Source: Nitrospirota bacterium (GTDB lineage Bacteria; Nitrospirota; Thermodesulfovibrionia; UBA6902). From it: a stretch of 64,000 bases of DNA. A program made the position numbers and the translations under genes. The notes below the pieces were generated by a model. That model saw only the letters and a program-made list of their open reading frames with translations, was not told the origin of the DNA and did not search any database. Shown here piece after piece: positions 16,214 to 24,793 of this stretch; within the stretch, counting starts at the first letter, position 1; each line of letters starts with the position of its first letter. The stretch is from assembly GCA_016213945.1 (NCBI GenBank), contig JACQZF010000006.1:124001-188000 (forward strand). Reading direction: 5' to 3'.

Positions 16214-17539
16214 TTATCCCGCCTTTGGCAGTTCTTTAAATACCTTCCATGACTTCAACAGATCCAGCGCGCGCTGAAGCTGGATGTCATCCTTTTCAGA
16301 AACCTCGGCAGGCATCTCAGCCGTCTCATTATCTTTTATTTCCTCGGTCTCGGCATCTTTGTCCTTTGCATCATCATTTTTAAGATGCTGCTTGAGGTCT
16401 TTTTCTCTGATAACGGGATGCGTCTTGGTCTCTTCCTTTATCTCCGGTTTGACAACGATATCAGGCGTGATCCCGGTAGTCTGTATGGACCTTCCCTTGG
16501 GTGTATAGTACCTTGCCGTCGTCAGGCGCAGGGCAGAGCCGTCACTCAAAGGAATAACGGTTTGGACCGAACCTTTTCCGAATGTCTGCGTTCCAAGCAC
16601 TACGGAGCGTCCCCAGTCCTGCAGGGCGCCGGCTACAATTTCAGAGGCGCTGGCGCTCCCTTCATTTACAAGCACGATCATGGGAAAGTCATAGTGTTTA
16701 CTGTTGTTAACGGTATGAAATTCCTGCTTATCGCCGGTTCTTCCTTTAATATAAACTACGAGTTTCCCTTCGGGCATAAACTGGCTTGAAACTTCCACCG
16801 CGCTGTTAAGAAGACCTCCCGGATTGTTTCTCAGATCAAGGACCAGCGCATTTAAATTGTCTTTTTTAAACTTTTCCAATGCATCAGCAAGGTCTGACGC
16901 AGTCTTCTGCTGAAACTGCGTGAGTTTTACATAGCCGTATTTTTCATCAATGATTTTGGATTTTACGCTCTTAAGCTGAATAACGTCCCTGACAATAGAG
17001 AAGTCCTTTGCCTTGTCCAGACCTTCTCTTAATATTGTGATTGTAACAGATGTGCCTTTGGGCCCTCTCAATTTTGTCACCGCATCCTGAAGAGTAATAT
17101 CCTGTGTGGATTCGTTGTCTATTTTAATAATCTTGTCTCCTGACTTGACCCCGGCTTTATAAGCGGGCGTGTCTTCTATGGGGGCAATGACTGTCAGCAT
17201 TTTATCTTTTATACCGATCTGGATGCCGAGCCCCGAGAACTCGCCTTTTGTGTCAATCTGCATTTCTTTAAAGGCTTCAGGAGGAAGAAACGAGGAATGC
17301 GGGTCAAGAGAATTGAGCATCCCTTTAATTGCTCCGTATACAAGCTCCTTGTCATCTACCTCTTCAACATAATTTTGTTTTACTATCGAAAGTGTTTCGG
17401 CAAAGGTCTTCAGCCGCGCATAATGCCCGTCTTCCCCGGCGTCTACCTTCTCTAAAAGCATTCCCTTACCGAGCAGAAACCCGGTAAAGGCGATCACAAT
17501 GACTGACATCCAGACAAACGTCTTTTTACTTCTGAACAT
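16214..17539 (-). CDS. ctpA: carboxyl-terminal processing protease (S41, CtpA)
   Basis: 441 residues from an ATG preceded by AGGAGGAAG; a longer frame back to 17611 lacks such a signal. A membrane anchor (about 8-26) puts the enzyme in the periplasm. A PDZ domain (about 100-180) precedes the S41 domain. The catalytic Ser lies in GSASASEIVAG (about 296) and Lys in QTFGKGSVQTV (about 321). A charged Glu/Lys/Asp-rich segment (about 365-410) precedes the final LDLLKSWKVF. CtpA trims envelope proteins and controls peptidoglycan hydrolases. It follows envC by 47 nt and completes an ftsE-ftsX-envC-ctpA unit. Confidence 0.95.
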   Translation of the reverse strand: MFRSKKTFVWMSVIVIAFTGFLLGKGMLLEKVDAGEDGHYARLKTFAETLSIVKQNYVEEVDDKELVYGAIKGMLNSLDPHSSFLPPEAFKEMQIDTKGEFSGLGIQIGIKDKMLTVIAPIEDTPAYKAGVKSGDKIIKIDNESTQDITLQDAVTKLRGPKGTSVTITILREGLDKAKDFSIVRDVIQLKSVKSKIIDEKYGYVKLTQFQQKTASDLADALEKFKKDNLNALVLDLRNNPGGLLNSAVEVSSQFMPEGKLVVYIKGRTGDKQEFHTVNNSKHYDFPMIVLVNEGSASASEIVAGALQDWGRSVVLGTQTFGKGSVQTVIPLSDGSALRLTTARYYTPKGRSIQTTGITPDIVVKPEIKEETKTHPVIREKDLKQHLKNDDAKDKDAETEEIKDNETAEMPAEVSEKDDIQLQRALDLLKSWKVFKELPKAG

Positions 17540-17586
17540 TCTTCCTCCTGTATCTTTAACTCGCAGTAATATCTTCATGCAAAATA

Positions 17587-18762
17587 CTATCTGCCCTTTT
17601 TCTTTAACCATTGCAAGGGGTCAAAAGGTTTTCCTTTATGTCTTATCTCAAAATAAAGGGTAGGGACATTCGACAATCCTGATTCACCTATCTTCCCAAC
17701 CGCAACACCTTTTTTAATTATATCACCAGTGTTATGAAAAATCTCCGACATGTGGCCGTATAGACTATGATACCCGCTGCCGTGATTTATTATCAACAGC
17801 AGGCCGTATCCCTTGAACCAGTCGGAGTAGACGACTTTGCCGTCAGCCACTGCCTTGGGTTCGCTTCCTTTATCAGCCGTTATCTCTATCCCGTTTTTAA
17901 AAACCGCGATGTTGTACTGTGGGTCATTGTATTTACCAAATGGAACAATAACTTCACCTGTGATGGGCCAGGGGAGACGCCCCTTCAGCGTACCGAAGCC
18001 GTTCCCTACTGGAGTTTCCTCAGGTTTTTCCCTGTCAAGGTTCTCTATCATCTCGCGGAGCTTCTCTGAGGACTCTTCAAGCTCCTTAATCATTTTTTCA
18101 TAAGAGCTCCGCTTGCTTCTGACTGATGCAAGAAGCTTGTCCCTCTTTGCCCGCTCAGTTTCCAGTTCTTTTGTCTTATTTTCAAGATTGTCCTTGCTTG
18201 ACCGAAGGTCTTTCTCCATGGACTCCAGGTCGCGTTTTTTCAGGTTGACCTCATTCAGTCCGCTGCTGAAAGTCTTCATAAGCCTGTTGTCCTGGTACGC
18301 GACAAGGCTTACGTATTTGGCCCTTCTGATCAGGTCCTGGTAATCTTTAGCGGTGACAAGAAGAAGGGCCTTGCTGCCGTACTGCTGTTTGTAGAGCGCC
18401 TTCAGCCGCTCTTTTAAATGCTGCTTTTTCTGCTCCAGCTTTCCGGTCAGGGTCATGATCTCGTTCTCGATGTCTTTTATATTCAACTGTGTTTGCAATA
18501 TGCGCTCATCGTAATGTTTCATATCATTCTGTTTCTTTTTGATATTTTTATTTATCCCCTCAATCTCCGACAGAACAGACTTTTCTTTTTCTATCACTTC
18601 CTTAACTTCCTGCTTTTTCTTTTTCAACTGTTCTTCAACTTCTGAAAGCTGTTTCTTGGCGTTGGCGGCGTAAAGAAATGAGAAGTGGGAAGTTAGAAGT
18701 GAGAAGATAAAAAAACAGGAAATAAAAAGTAAGATTTCACTCTTCCACTTCCTACTTCCCAT
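17587..18762 (-). CDS. envC: EnvC-like murein hydrolase activator (degenerate LytM domain)
   Basis: 391 residues: an unusual signal peptide (1-33), a long coiled coil (about 35-250) and a C-terminal LytM domain (about 255-391). The LytM metal motifs of active M23 peptidases are absent: the first H-x-x-x-D is NGIEIT, and the last H-x-H is YFEIRH. EnvC of enterobacteria has the same loss and activates amidases under FtsEX control. Gene order ftsE-ftsX-envC supports that role. The start codon and first codons are formed by a heptanucleotide array, and a second inverted array encodes the end of the signal peptide, so the exact start is uncertain. Confidence 0.88.
   Translation of the reverse strand: MGSRKWKSEILLFISCFFIFSLLTSHFSFLYAANAKKQLSEVEEQLKKKKQEVKEVIEKEKSVLSEIEGINKNIKKKQNDMKHYDERILQTQLNIKDIENEIMTLTGKLEQKKQHLKERLKALYKQQYGSKALLLVTAKDYQDLIRRAKYVSLVAYQDNRLMKTFSSGLNEVNLKKRDLESMEKDLRSSKDNLENKTKELETERAKRDKLLASVRSKRSSYEKMIKELEESSEKLREMIENLDREKPEETPVGNGFGTLKGRLPWPITGEVIVPFGKYNDPQYNIAVFKNGIEITADKGSEPKAVADGKVVYSDWFKGYGLLLIINHGSGYHSLYGHMSEIFHNTGDIIKKGVAVGKIGESGLSNVPTLYFEIRHKGKPFDPLQWLKKKGR
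18675..18709. repeat. heptanucleotide array in the envC signal-peptide region (GAAGTGA type)
   Basis: Five 7-nt units: GAAATGA, GAAGTGG, GAAGTTA, GAAGTGA, GAAGATA. It encodes part of the EnvC leader (around LLTSHFSFL) on the minus strand and is inverted relative to the array at 18742. Confidence 0.75.
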
Positions 18763-18783
18763 TTCCTACTTCTCACTTTCCAT
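18742..18783. repeat. heptanucleotide array at the envC start codon
   Basis: Six 7-nt units: CTTCCAC, TTCCTAC, TTCCCAT, TTCCTAC, TTCTCAC, TTTCCAT. On the minus strand the third unit supplies the ATG and neighbouring units supply an AGGA-type ribosome site. The array abuts the ftsX stop codon at 18785. Confidence 0.75.
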
Positions 18784-18784
18784 T

Positions 18785-19669
18785 TTAGTATCTTATCTTC
18801 CCGACGGCGATGAAGCTTCCAAGGAAACCCGTTACCGCTCCTGCAAGCGGCGCGGGCACATAGACCTTCAGGGGAAGATATAGCATGATCGCGCTGACTG
18901 ACGGCAGATAATCAGGGGCCTTATGAATTACAAAAGCATATAAGCCGTAAAGCACAAGGGAGCTGGCTGCGCCGCCGAGGACCCCGATAAGAAGCCCTTC
19001 AAGTAAAAAAGGCAGTCTTATAAAACTCCTTGTCGCCCCTAATAATTTCAGCGTTTCAATTTCATCTTTCCTTCTGTAGAAGAATATCTTGATGGTGCTG
19101 TAGGTGACAAACACAATGGCGATAAATACCGCGCTGCCCAGGAAGAGCGAGCCGATCTTCAAAACACCGGAAAGTGTGTTGAGGGATGACAGCCACTTCT
19201 CGCCGTACTCCACATCTTCCACCCCGTTCATCTGTTTTATCTGCTCGGCCTTCCGCTCTACAAGCTCTGGCTTCAGCGCCTCCCTTTTCAGCGACAGCTC
19301 GAATGAAGAGGGAAGGGGGTTGTTTTCAAAGCCTTCAAGTATTGAACTGTTTAAGCCAAGCGCCAGGCGGAGTTCCTGCAGGGCCTGCTCTTTCGGTATG
19401 TATTTTATTCCCTCGACGTCAGGGTCTTTCTCGAAAATATTTTTTAACGCGTCCTCTGAGTCTTTGCTCAAGCCGTCATTCATGTATACAACCAGTCCAA
19501 AGTCCTTGGACCAGCGTTTCAGCACGAAATCTATATTTAGGGTAATTGTCATAAACGCGCTCAGTATCAGCAATCCAATGCTGATGGACAGGACCGTCAG
19601 CAGGTTTATCCATTTCTCATGCCAGAGACTTCTCAGCGCAGTCTGGAGAGCAAAAATAAAAATCCTCAC
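18785..19669 (-). CDS. ftsX: cell-division ABC transporter permease FtsX
   Basis: 294 residues with four membrane helices (about 22-42, 168-190, 220-245 and 260-285) and a large extracytoplasmic loop between the first two that would contact EnvC. The C-terminal part matches the FtsX/MacB permease fold (RRKDEIETLKLLGATRSFIRLPFLLEG). Its ATG overlaps the ftsE stop by 4 nt. FtsEX transmits ATP hydrolysis to periplasmic hydrolase activators at the septum. Confidence 0.95.
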   Translation of the reverse strand: MRIFIFALQTALRSLWHEKWINLLTVLSISIGLLILSAFMTITLNIDFVLKRWSKDFGLVVYMNDGLSKDSEDALKNIFEKDPDVEGIKYIPKEQALQELRLALGLNSSILEGFENNPLPSSFELSLKREALKPELVERKAEQIKQMNGVEDVEYGEKWLSSLNTLSGVLKIGSLFLGSAVFIAIVFVTYSTIKIFFYRRKDEIETLKLLGATRSFIRLPFLLEGLLIGVLGGAASSLVLYGLYAFVIHKAPDYLPSVSAIMLYLPLKVYVPAPLAGAVTGFLGSFIAVGKIRY

Positions 19670-20328
19670 TCGATGGTCTCCTTTTCAATACAGTTATCTC
19701 TTAAATGAAACACCCTTCTGCCCGTGCCGTGGAAAAGGGCATCGTTATGGGTCGCAATAAGAACAGTGGTCCCCCTCGCGTTTATTTCCTTAAAAAGGTC
19801 TGTGATCGTCTTTGAGGTCTCGGCGTCAAGGTTTCCTGTAGGCTCATCCGCAAGCAGAACGGTTGGCTTTGACACCATGGCCCGCGCAATTACAACCCTC
19901 TGCTGCTCTCCGCCTGAAAGATGAGGGGGAAAGGTGTTCGCCTTGTGCGATATTTTTACTTCTTTAAGCACGGCACTTACTTTTTCCTTTATTTCCTTAG
20001 GCGGCATGTCGTGGATCCTCAAGGCAAGGGCCACGTTATCGAAAACAGTTTTATTTGAAAGCAGCCTGAAGTCCTGGAACACTATTCCGACGTTGCGCCT
20101 TAAATACGGGATGGTACCCTGCTTTAATTTCCCGACGTCCCAGTGCGCGACAACGATCTGCCCCTGGTCGGGACGCTCCGCGCAGTAGATTAGTTTGAGC
20201 AGGGTTGTCTTTCCTGCGCCGCTTGGGCCGGTAATGTAGGCGAGTTCACCTTTTTCAATGGTGAATGAAATGTCCTTCAGAACAACATCTTCATCATAAA
20301 ATTTTGAGACGTTTGTAAATTGAATCAT
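19666..20328 (-). CDS. ftsE: cell-division ABC transporter ATPase FtsE
   Basis: 220 residues, a complete ABC ATPase: Walker A GPSGAGKT (34-41), Q-loop VFQDFRLL, signature LSGGEQQR (about 138), Walker B VLLADEPTGN and H-loop IATHND. The FtsE-type marker FQDFRLL is present. It is the first gene of the ftsE-ftsX-envC-ctpA unit. No clear promoter was found; a family A repeat lies just upstream. Confidence 0.96.
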   Translation of the reverse strand: MIQFTNVSKFYDEDVVLKDISFTIEKGELAYITGPSGAGKTTLLKLIYCAERPDQGQIVVAHWDVGKLKQGTIPYLRRNVGIVFQDFRLLSNKTVFDNVALALRIHDMPPKEIKEKVSAVLKEVKISHKANTFPPHLSGGEQQRVVIARAMVSKPTVLLADEPTGNLDAETSKTITDLFKEINARGTTVLIATHNDALFHGTGRRVFHLRDNCIEKETIE

Positions 20329-20349
20329 ATAATTTGAAAATTAGTTATC

Positions 20350-20425
20350 AAAATCCCCCTTCATCCCCCTTTTTCAAAGGGGGAACTTTACCCCTCTTTA
20401 CCAAAGATGGGTAAGGGGAGATTTT
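20350..20425. repeat. family A palindromic repeat, copy A2
   Basis: AAAATCCCCC...CCCCCTTTTTCAAAGGGGG hairpin, then CCCCTCTTTACCAAAGATGGG and GGGGAGATTTTAC. Same orientation as A1. It lies between ftsE and the transketolase C-terminal gene. Confidence 0.8.
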
Positions 20426-20432
20426 ACAATAT

Positions 20433-21422
20433 TTATTTCAACGCTCCTTTAACCGTCTTCACTATGTCCTCGGCGGTCAGGCCGTGGATTTTCAGGAGTT
20501 CATCCGGGTTACCTGAACAGCCGAAGGTGTCGTTAATGCCGATACGCTTTACCGGGACAGGATGGTTCTCGGCCAAAAACTCACACACGGCCCCGCCAAG
20601 CCCGCCGATCACGGAATGCTCTTCCGCTGTTACAATGAGCTTTGAATTTCTGGCAGCCTTTAACAGTGTCTCTCCGTCAAGGGGTTTTATTGTAGACATA
20701 TTTATAACACCGGTATCAATTCCGTCATTTGATAAAATGTCTGCCGCCTTCTTCGCAATTGCCACCATTATCCCGGCGGCGATTAGGTTGACGTCTTTTC
20801 CAATTTTGAATGCGAAGGCCTTGCCGATCCTGAATTTATAATCATCCGGCATTACGTATGGAACTTTCGCCCTGCCGAGCCGCACATACACCGGGCCTTT
20901 GAAATCAGCGACAGCGTTGATCACTGAAGCGGTTTCAGCAGAGTCCGCAGGCACTATCACCGTCATATTTGGAAGCGCCCTCATTAACGCGATATCTTCA
21001 AGCGCCTGATGCGAGGCCCCGTCTTCGCCTACGGTTATGCCGCTGTGGGTTGCAACGAGTTTGACATTTGTATTTGAATAGCAGACGGTCAATCTTATCT
21101 GGTCCCAGGCCCTGCCTGTTTCAAACACTGCGAAGGTTGACGCGAAAGGCACCTTCCCTGTCAATGAAAGTCCAGCGGCAGTGCCGACCATGTCCTGCTC
21201 CGCAATGCCCATGTTGAAAAACCTGTCGGGGAATGCCTTCGCAAACTTGGCAGTCTTGGTTGACCCCGAGAGGTCGGCGTCAAGCACTACAATGTCTGAA
21301 CGTTTCTTCCCAAGCTCAAGCAGTGTATCTCCGTATTCATCACGAGTGGCCTTCGCTTTTTTCTCTTCCTTACCGGGCGCATCACGATGCGCCCCTACAT
21401 TGCTGGCTGCTCTCTCACCCAT
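20433..21422 (-). CDS. transketolase, C-terminal subunit
   Basis: 329 residues covering the pyrimidine-binding and C-terminal domains of a split transketolase. Evidence is DADLSGSTKTAKF, GIAEQDMVGTAAGLS, the TPP-contacting FAVFETGRAWDQIR and SGITVGEDGASHQALEDIA. Transketolase moves two-carbon units in the pentose phosphate pathway using TPP. The first 25 residues are not conserved: VGAHRDAPG is encoded by a 20-bp perfect palindrome (21374-21393), probably an inserted repeat. The start overlaps the N-terminal subunit gene by 8 nt, so the two are translationally coupled. Confidence 0.93.
   Translation of the reverse strand: MGERAASNVGAHRDAPGKEEKKAKATRDEYGDTLLELGKKRSDIVVLDADLSGSTKTAKFAKAFPDRFFNMGIAEQDMVGTAAGLSLTGKVPFASTFAVFETGRAWDQIRLTVCYSNTNVKLVATHSGITVGEDGASHQALEDIALMRALPNMTVIVPADSAETASVINAVADFKGPVYVRLGRAKVPYVMPDDYKFRIGKAFAFKIGKDVNLIAAGIMVAIAKKAADILSNDGIDTGVINMSTIKPLDGETLLKAARNSKLIVTAEEHSVIGGLGGAVCEFLAENHPVPVKRIGINDTFGCSGNPDELLKIHGLTAEDIVKTVKGALK
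21374..21397. repeat. REP-type palindrome inside the transketolase gene
   Basis: GGGCGCATCACGATGCGCCC followed by CTAC, a perfect inverted repeat with a 2-nt centre. It is translated as VGAHRDAP in the N-terminus of the protein. Its form is that of bacterial REP sequences. Confidence 0.7.
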
Positions 21423-22257
21423 TGTGGATCTCCTTTACCGCTCTTTCGTATTCCTCAGGTGTAGGTGTAATTCCGTGATATTCTACTTTATCTTCAAAGA
21501 AAGATACACCCTTCCCTTTAGTCGTATTTGCGATTATTACGGTGGGCTTGCCCTTGATGCTTTCCGCCTCGGCAAGCGCATTGAGGATTTTCTCCATATT
21601 ATGCCCGTCAATACCGATCACGTGCCAGCCGAATGCGGCCCATTTGTCATGTATCGGGGCAATGCCCATCACCTTCTGGACCGGCCCGTCTATCTGCAAC
21701 CCGTTGTTGTCAACTACCGCGCAGAGGTTGTCGATCTTATAATGGGCGGCCGTCATTGCAGCCTCCCAAATCTGTCCTTCCTGTATTTCTCCGTCGCCCA
21801 TGACACAGAAGACACGGGCAGGATTTTTATCAAGCCGCAGGCCCAGAGCTATTCCGTTTGCAACTGAAAGCCCCTGTCCCAGGGAGCCTGTTGAAACTTC
21901 CACTCCGGGGAGGCTTGTGCAGCATGGATGGCCCTGAAGGGGGGACTCGACCTTTCTCAGGTTGTCGATAACATCCATCGGGAAATAACCGGCCTCCGCC
22001 ATGATCGCGTAGAGCAGCGGGGCCGCGTGTCCTTTTGATAGGATGAACCTGTCCCTGTCTTTCCAAGAGGGGTCTTTGGGGTCGAAGCTCATCTTTGAAA
22101 AATATATTGCCACGGCTACATCAACGGCTGACAGCGAACCTCCGGTATGCCCGGAGCCTGACTTTGTCAGCATGTGCAGGATATGAAGACGTATTTTCTT
22201 TGCAATGTGCTTAAGTTCCTTAACATCTGTGACTTTCCCTTTTGTCATTACGCTCAT
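21415..22257 (-). CDS. transketolase, N-terminal subunit
   Basis: 280 residues carrying the TPP pyrophosphate-binding domain: SGSGHTGGSLSAVDVAVAIYF, DRFILSKGHAAPLLYA, the TPP motif GDGEIQEGQIWEA (about 150) with N near 178, and [16 protein letters not shown]. It forms the catalytic enzyme with the downstream subunit. Split transketolases are usual in archaea and many anaerobes. Shine-Dalgarno AAGGAGA sits 6 nt before the ATG. Confidence 0.94.
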   Translation of the reverse strand: MSVMTKGKVTDVKELKHIAKKIRLHILHMLTKSGSGHTGGSLSAVDVAVAIYFSKMSFDPKDPSWKDRDRFILSKGHAAPLLYAIMAEAGYFPMDVIDNLRKVESPLQGHPCCTSLPGVEVSTGSLGQGLSVANGIALGLRLDKNPARVFCVMGDGEIQEGQIWEAAMTAAHYKIDNLCAVVDNNGLQIDGPVQKVMGIAPIHDKWAAFGWHVIGIDGHNMEKILNALAEAESIKGKPTVIIANTTKGKGVSFFEDKVEYHGITPTPEEYERAVKEIHNG

Positions 22258-22397
22258 AAATCTTCTCCTTGTTTTTTATAGTGGATCATGTCTGAAAGCA
22301 ATGGCTCGTCATAAGGTTTGGCTGGAAACTAATCTAATCAGGAATCAATAACCGGATAATTATAAAATTTAAGGTCAAGCAGAAGCAAGGATTGCCC

Positions 22398-22426
22398 TTG
22401 ACCATCCGCTTTTTAGCTTTTATACT
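22398..22426 (+). promoter_or_regulatory. mscS promoter
   Basis: TTGACC (22398-22403), 17-nt spacer, TATACT (22421-22426): a near-consensus sigma-70 promoter. The -10 box ends 12 nt before the ATG at 22439, leaving a leader of about 6 nt or less and no Shine-Dalgarno sequence. Confidence 0.8.
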
Positions 22427-22438
22427 GTTAGCAGCAAA

Positions 22439-23476
22439 ATGGACGAACAGTTTAAAGTCATTGTAATCCCTGTCATCGCAGCAATGATATCTGCGATTGC
22501 GCTGCTTATAGCAAGGGGTGTTGCCTTCGGGTTCCTGCACAGGTGGGCGGAAAAGACCGAGACAAAAGTTGACGACCTTATAATCAGGGCGTTTAAAACC
22601 CCGTCTATTTTCTGGTGCATTGCCATCGGTCTTTACATCGGGGTTGCCATATCGGATCTGCCGGAAAAATACACCTTCTATTTCAGCAAGACCATCCACA
22701 TCATAATCATATTCTCAATCACAATTGCCGCTGCAAATCTTGCGGGCAGGATCTTTAAAAATTACATACAGTCTTCAGACCTCCCCATCCCCACAACCGG
22801 GCTTGCTTACGGGATATTAAAGGGGACGATACTTGTCATAGGCCTGTTGATTATACTCAGCGTCCTCGGGATCTCGATAACCCCGATTATCACGGCGTTA
22901 GGCGTCGGAGGCCTCGCAGTCGCGCTCGCGCTTCAGGATACGCTTGCCAACCTCTTTTCCGGAATCCATATCCTGATGGAAAAGTCCATCAGGGTGGGTG
23001 ATTTCATCAGGCTTGAAACGGGACAGGAAGGATACGTGGAAGACATCACATGGAGGACTACAAGGATTAAAATGCGGCCTAATAATATGGTGGTCATACC
23101 AAACAGCAAGCTCGCGCAGAGCGTGGTAACGAACTACTACCTGCCGGAGAAGAAGATGGCGTTGTCGATCATCGTCTCAGTAAGCTACAGTTCCGACATT
23201 GAATTAGTGGAGAGAATTCTCACTGAAGAGGCGAAAAAGTCAATCGGCGAAGTCGGCGGGCTGCTTGGAGACCCGGAGCCTGTTGTAAGGTTCATTCCCG
23301 GTTTTGGAGAGAGCACGCTCAATTTTACTTTGATCTGCTATGTGCAGGAAGTTGGAGATCAGCCTGATGTTGAACATGAACTGAGGAAGAGGATTTTCAG
23401 ACGGTTCAAGCATGAAGGCATCGAGATACCGTTTCCGCAGAGGACGGTCCATATCGTGCAGGACAAGAACCTGTGA
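22439..23476 (+). CDS. small-conductance mechanosensitive channel (MscS family)
   Basis: 345 residues. Four N-terminal membrane helices (about 7-30, 58-76, 85-105, 120-145) precede the pore helix ALGVGGLAVALALQDTLANLF (about 155-175), rich in small residues as required for MscS packing. The beta domain follows (IRVGDFIRLETGQEGYVEDITWRTT, then NNMVVIPNSKL) and then the C-terminal alpha/beta domain. The channel opens under membrane tension during hypo-osmotic shock. It is followed after 21 nt by the small HMA-like gene. Confidence 0.95.
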   Translation: MDEQFKVIVIPVIAAMISAIALLIARGVAFGFLHRWAEKTETKVDDLIIRAFKTPSIFWCIAIGLYIGVAISDLPEKYTFYFSKTIHIIIIFSITIAAANLAGRIFKNYIQSSDLPIPTTGLAYGILKGTILVIGLLIILSVLGISITPIITALGVGGLAVALALQDTLANLFSGIHILMEKSIRVGDFIRLETGQEGYVEDITWRTTRIKMRPNNMVVIPNSKLAQSVVTNYYLPEKKMALSIIVSVSYSSDIELVERILTEEAKKSIGEVGGLLGDPEPVVRFIPGFGESTLNFTLICYVQEVGDQPDVEHELRKRIFRRFKHEGIEIPFPQRTVHIVQDKNL

Positions 23477-23497
23477 TACTGAATCAGGAGGTGAAAA

Positions 23498-23728
23498 ATG
23501 AGGCGAGAAATAATGCAGCGAATCACGTTTAACATGCAGAAGGATATCTGCGATGACTGTTCTCTGGCCTTAAAGAGGTTTATAGGACATATGGACGGAG
23601 TTGAGTCCATAGAGGCGGAAGACGGCAGACTGGTCATAGATTTCAATTCTTCAAAAATATCCATGGAAGAGCTTTCCCGGATTACGAAAGACAGCATAGA
23701 AAAACTCGGGTATAAATTAACAGAGTGA
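23498..23728 (+). CDS. small heavy-metal-associated (HMA)-like protein
   Basis: 76 residues with the beta-alpha-beta-beta-alpha-beta pattern of HMA domains: RITFNMQKDICDDCSLALKR with a C-x-x-C pair (CDDC), FIGHMDGVESIEAEDGRLVIDF, then SMEELSRITKDSIEKLGY. HMA proteins bind Cu+ or similar soft metals and pass them to transporters or regulators. The CxxC is shifted relative to the standard M-x-C-x-x-C loop, so metal binding is probable but not certain. AGGAGGT lies 6 nt upstream of the ATG. It is likely co-transcribed with mscS. Confidence 0.7.
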   Translation: MRREIMQRITFNMQKDICDDCSLALKRFIGHMDGVESIEAEDGRLVIDFNSSKISMEELSRITKDSIEKLGYKLTE

Positions 23729-23795
23729 ATTCATGACTGCTGCTTAATTGCGCTGTTTAACTTCCGCGCTTTTGCACTTTTGCTCTTTTGCACTT

Positions 23796-24425
23796 TTATC
23801 CAGTCCTCCAGAATTCTTTTCCGTTTTCGCTGTCGCGGATGTACTGCAGGAGGTCGTCATAGGCGGGCGGCGTAACCAGGAAAAGCCCGAAATCCACGGG
23901 CAGTTCAAGGGATTTCCTGTCTTCTTCACGCATGATGAGAAGTCCCGATTCACCCTTCACGATATTTTCACTAAGGACTGATTTTATGTGTTCAAACCTT
24001 TCCAGCACAGTCTCATTTAATAACTTATCAATAGCTTTATGCACCCTGGGTGTCCGCACGATCATGTGGCAGTTGCTCCAGTCCATATAGGCCCCGAATA
24101 ATTCCTTGTCTTCAAGCGGAAGGAATCTCCCCCCGGCGTCGATCTTTTTTTTCACAATCTGCCCCAGACGCATATTCATGGCGTTCAACACCTTCAGCGA
24201 TTCCTCGCCTGTCATGTAAATGCTCTCACAGAAAATTTTTGATATCTTCCCGGCGACTTCGAGCTTCTCCAGATGTTCCTCAACTTCATCCCAGTACCGG
24301 TGAAAAATATTCTTGTACTTATCGGTGGCATTTTGAGGCAGATAAAGATTTCTCACGAAAAAGAGCTTCTTCTTGTTCTTGAAGCTTGAAACGTCAGGCT
24401 TATCCAGTTTCCCAATCTTGGCCAT
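23796..24425 (-). CDS. hypothetical protein, 209 residues
   Basis: I do not recognise this family. The protein is soluble and mixed alpha/beta. It starts with a basic stretch (MAKIGKLDKPDVSSFKNKKK) followed by the strand KLFFVRNLYLP, then a helical region with EVEEHLEKLE and acidic patches, a central MRLGQIVKKKIDAGGRFLPLEDKELFGAYMDWSNC split over two segments, and a C-terminal part with LLIMREEDR and LFLVTPPAYDDLLQYI. Codon use looks like that of the neighbouring core genes, and the reading frame is intact. It is monocistronic and convergent with the HMA-like gene. Confidence 0.7.
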   Translation of the reverse strand: MAKIGKLDKPDVSSFKNKKKLFFVRNLYLPQNATDKYKNIFHRYWDEVEEHLEKLEVAGKISKIFCESIYMTGEESLKVLNAMNMRLGQIVKKKIDAGGRFLPLEDKELFGAYMDWSNCHMIVRTPRVHKAIDKLLNETVLERFEHIKSVLSENIVKGESGLLIMREEDRKSLELPVDFGLFLVTPPAYDDLLQYIRDSENGKEFWRTG

Positions 24426-24508
24426 AAGATATCTCCAGTCTGATTAGCGCTTTTATATTTAATGGATTGCATCTGTATTATTAACTCGGCAATCAAATAT
24501 CCTAACTT

Positions 24509-24692
24509 TGTCATTCCGGCGGCTCCGTCCGACCTACTGTTGGCTTGTCCGGAATCTTGCTTTATTTTCAGTCAGATAAACCAGTAGATTCCCGACAAGC
24601 GGGAATGACTGATTGCACTGGAATGACTGATTGCACTATTTTGATTGCCGGTTTAATAGTCGTCATTGCCCGGCTTGATCGGGCAATCCAGA
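24509..24692. repeat. family C REP-like elements, composite copy C2
   Basis: GTCATTCCGGCGG, GGCTTGTCCGGAATCTTGC and GATTCCCGACAAGCGGGAATGAC (24509-24610), then two direct GGAATGACTGATTGCACT-like copies and a second palindrome GTCATTGCCCGGCTTGATCGGGCAAT (24662-24687). Together these occupy most of the gene-free stretch 24426-24793; I see nothing else certain there. Confidence 0.7.
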
Positions 24693-24793
24693 AAATGCAT
24701 TAGATATGTAATCGCAAAAAAATAAGTTCTCATTTTGAATTAGAATCAATGGACTATAAGACCAAAGAAACAAAACAAAAGGAGAACAGAAAT

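Noticed and set aside
23762-23798. Eight-nt repeat near the end of the hypothetical gene (GCACTTTT, GCTCTTTT, GCACTTTT)
   Set aside because: The period is 8, not 7, and only three units exist, so I did not include it in the heptad family.
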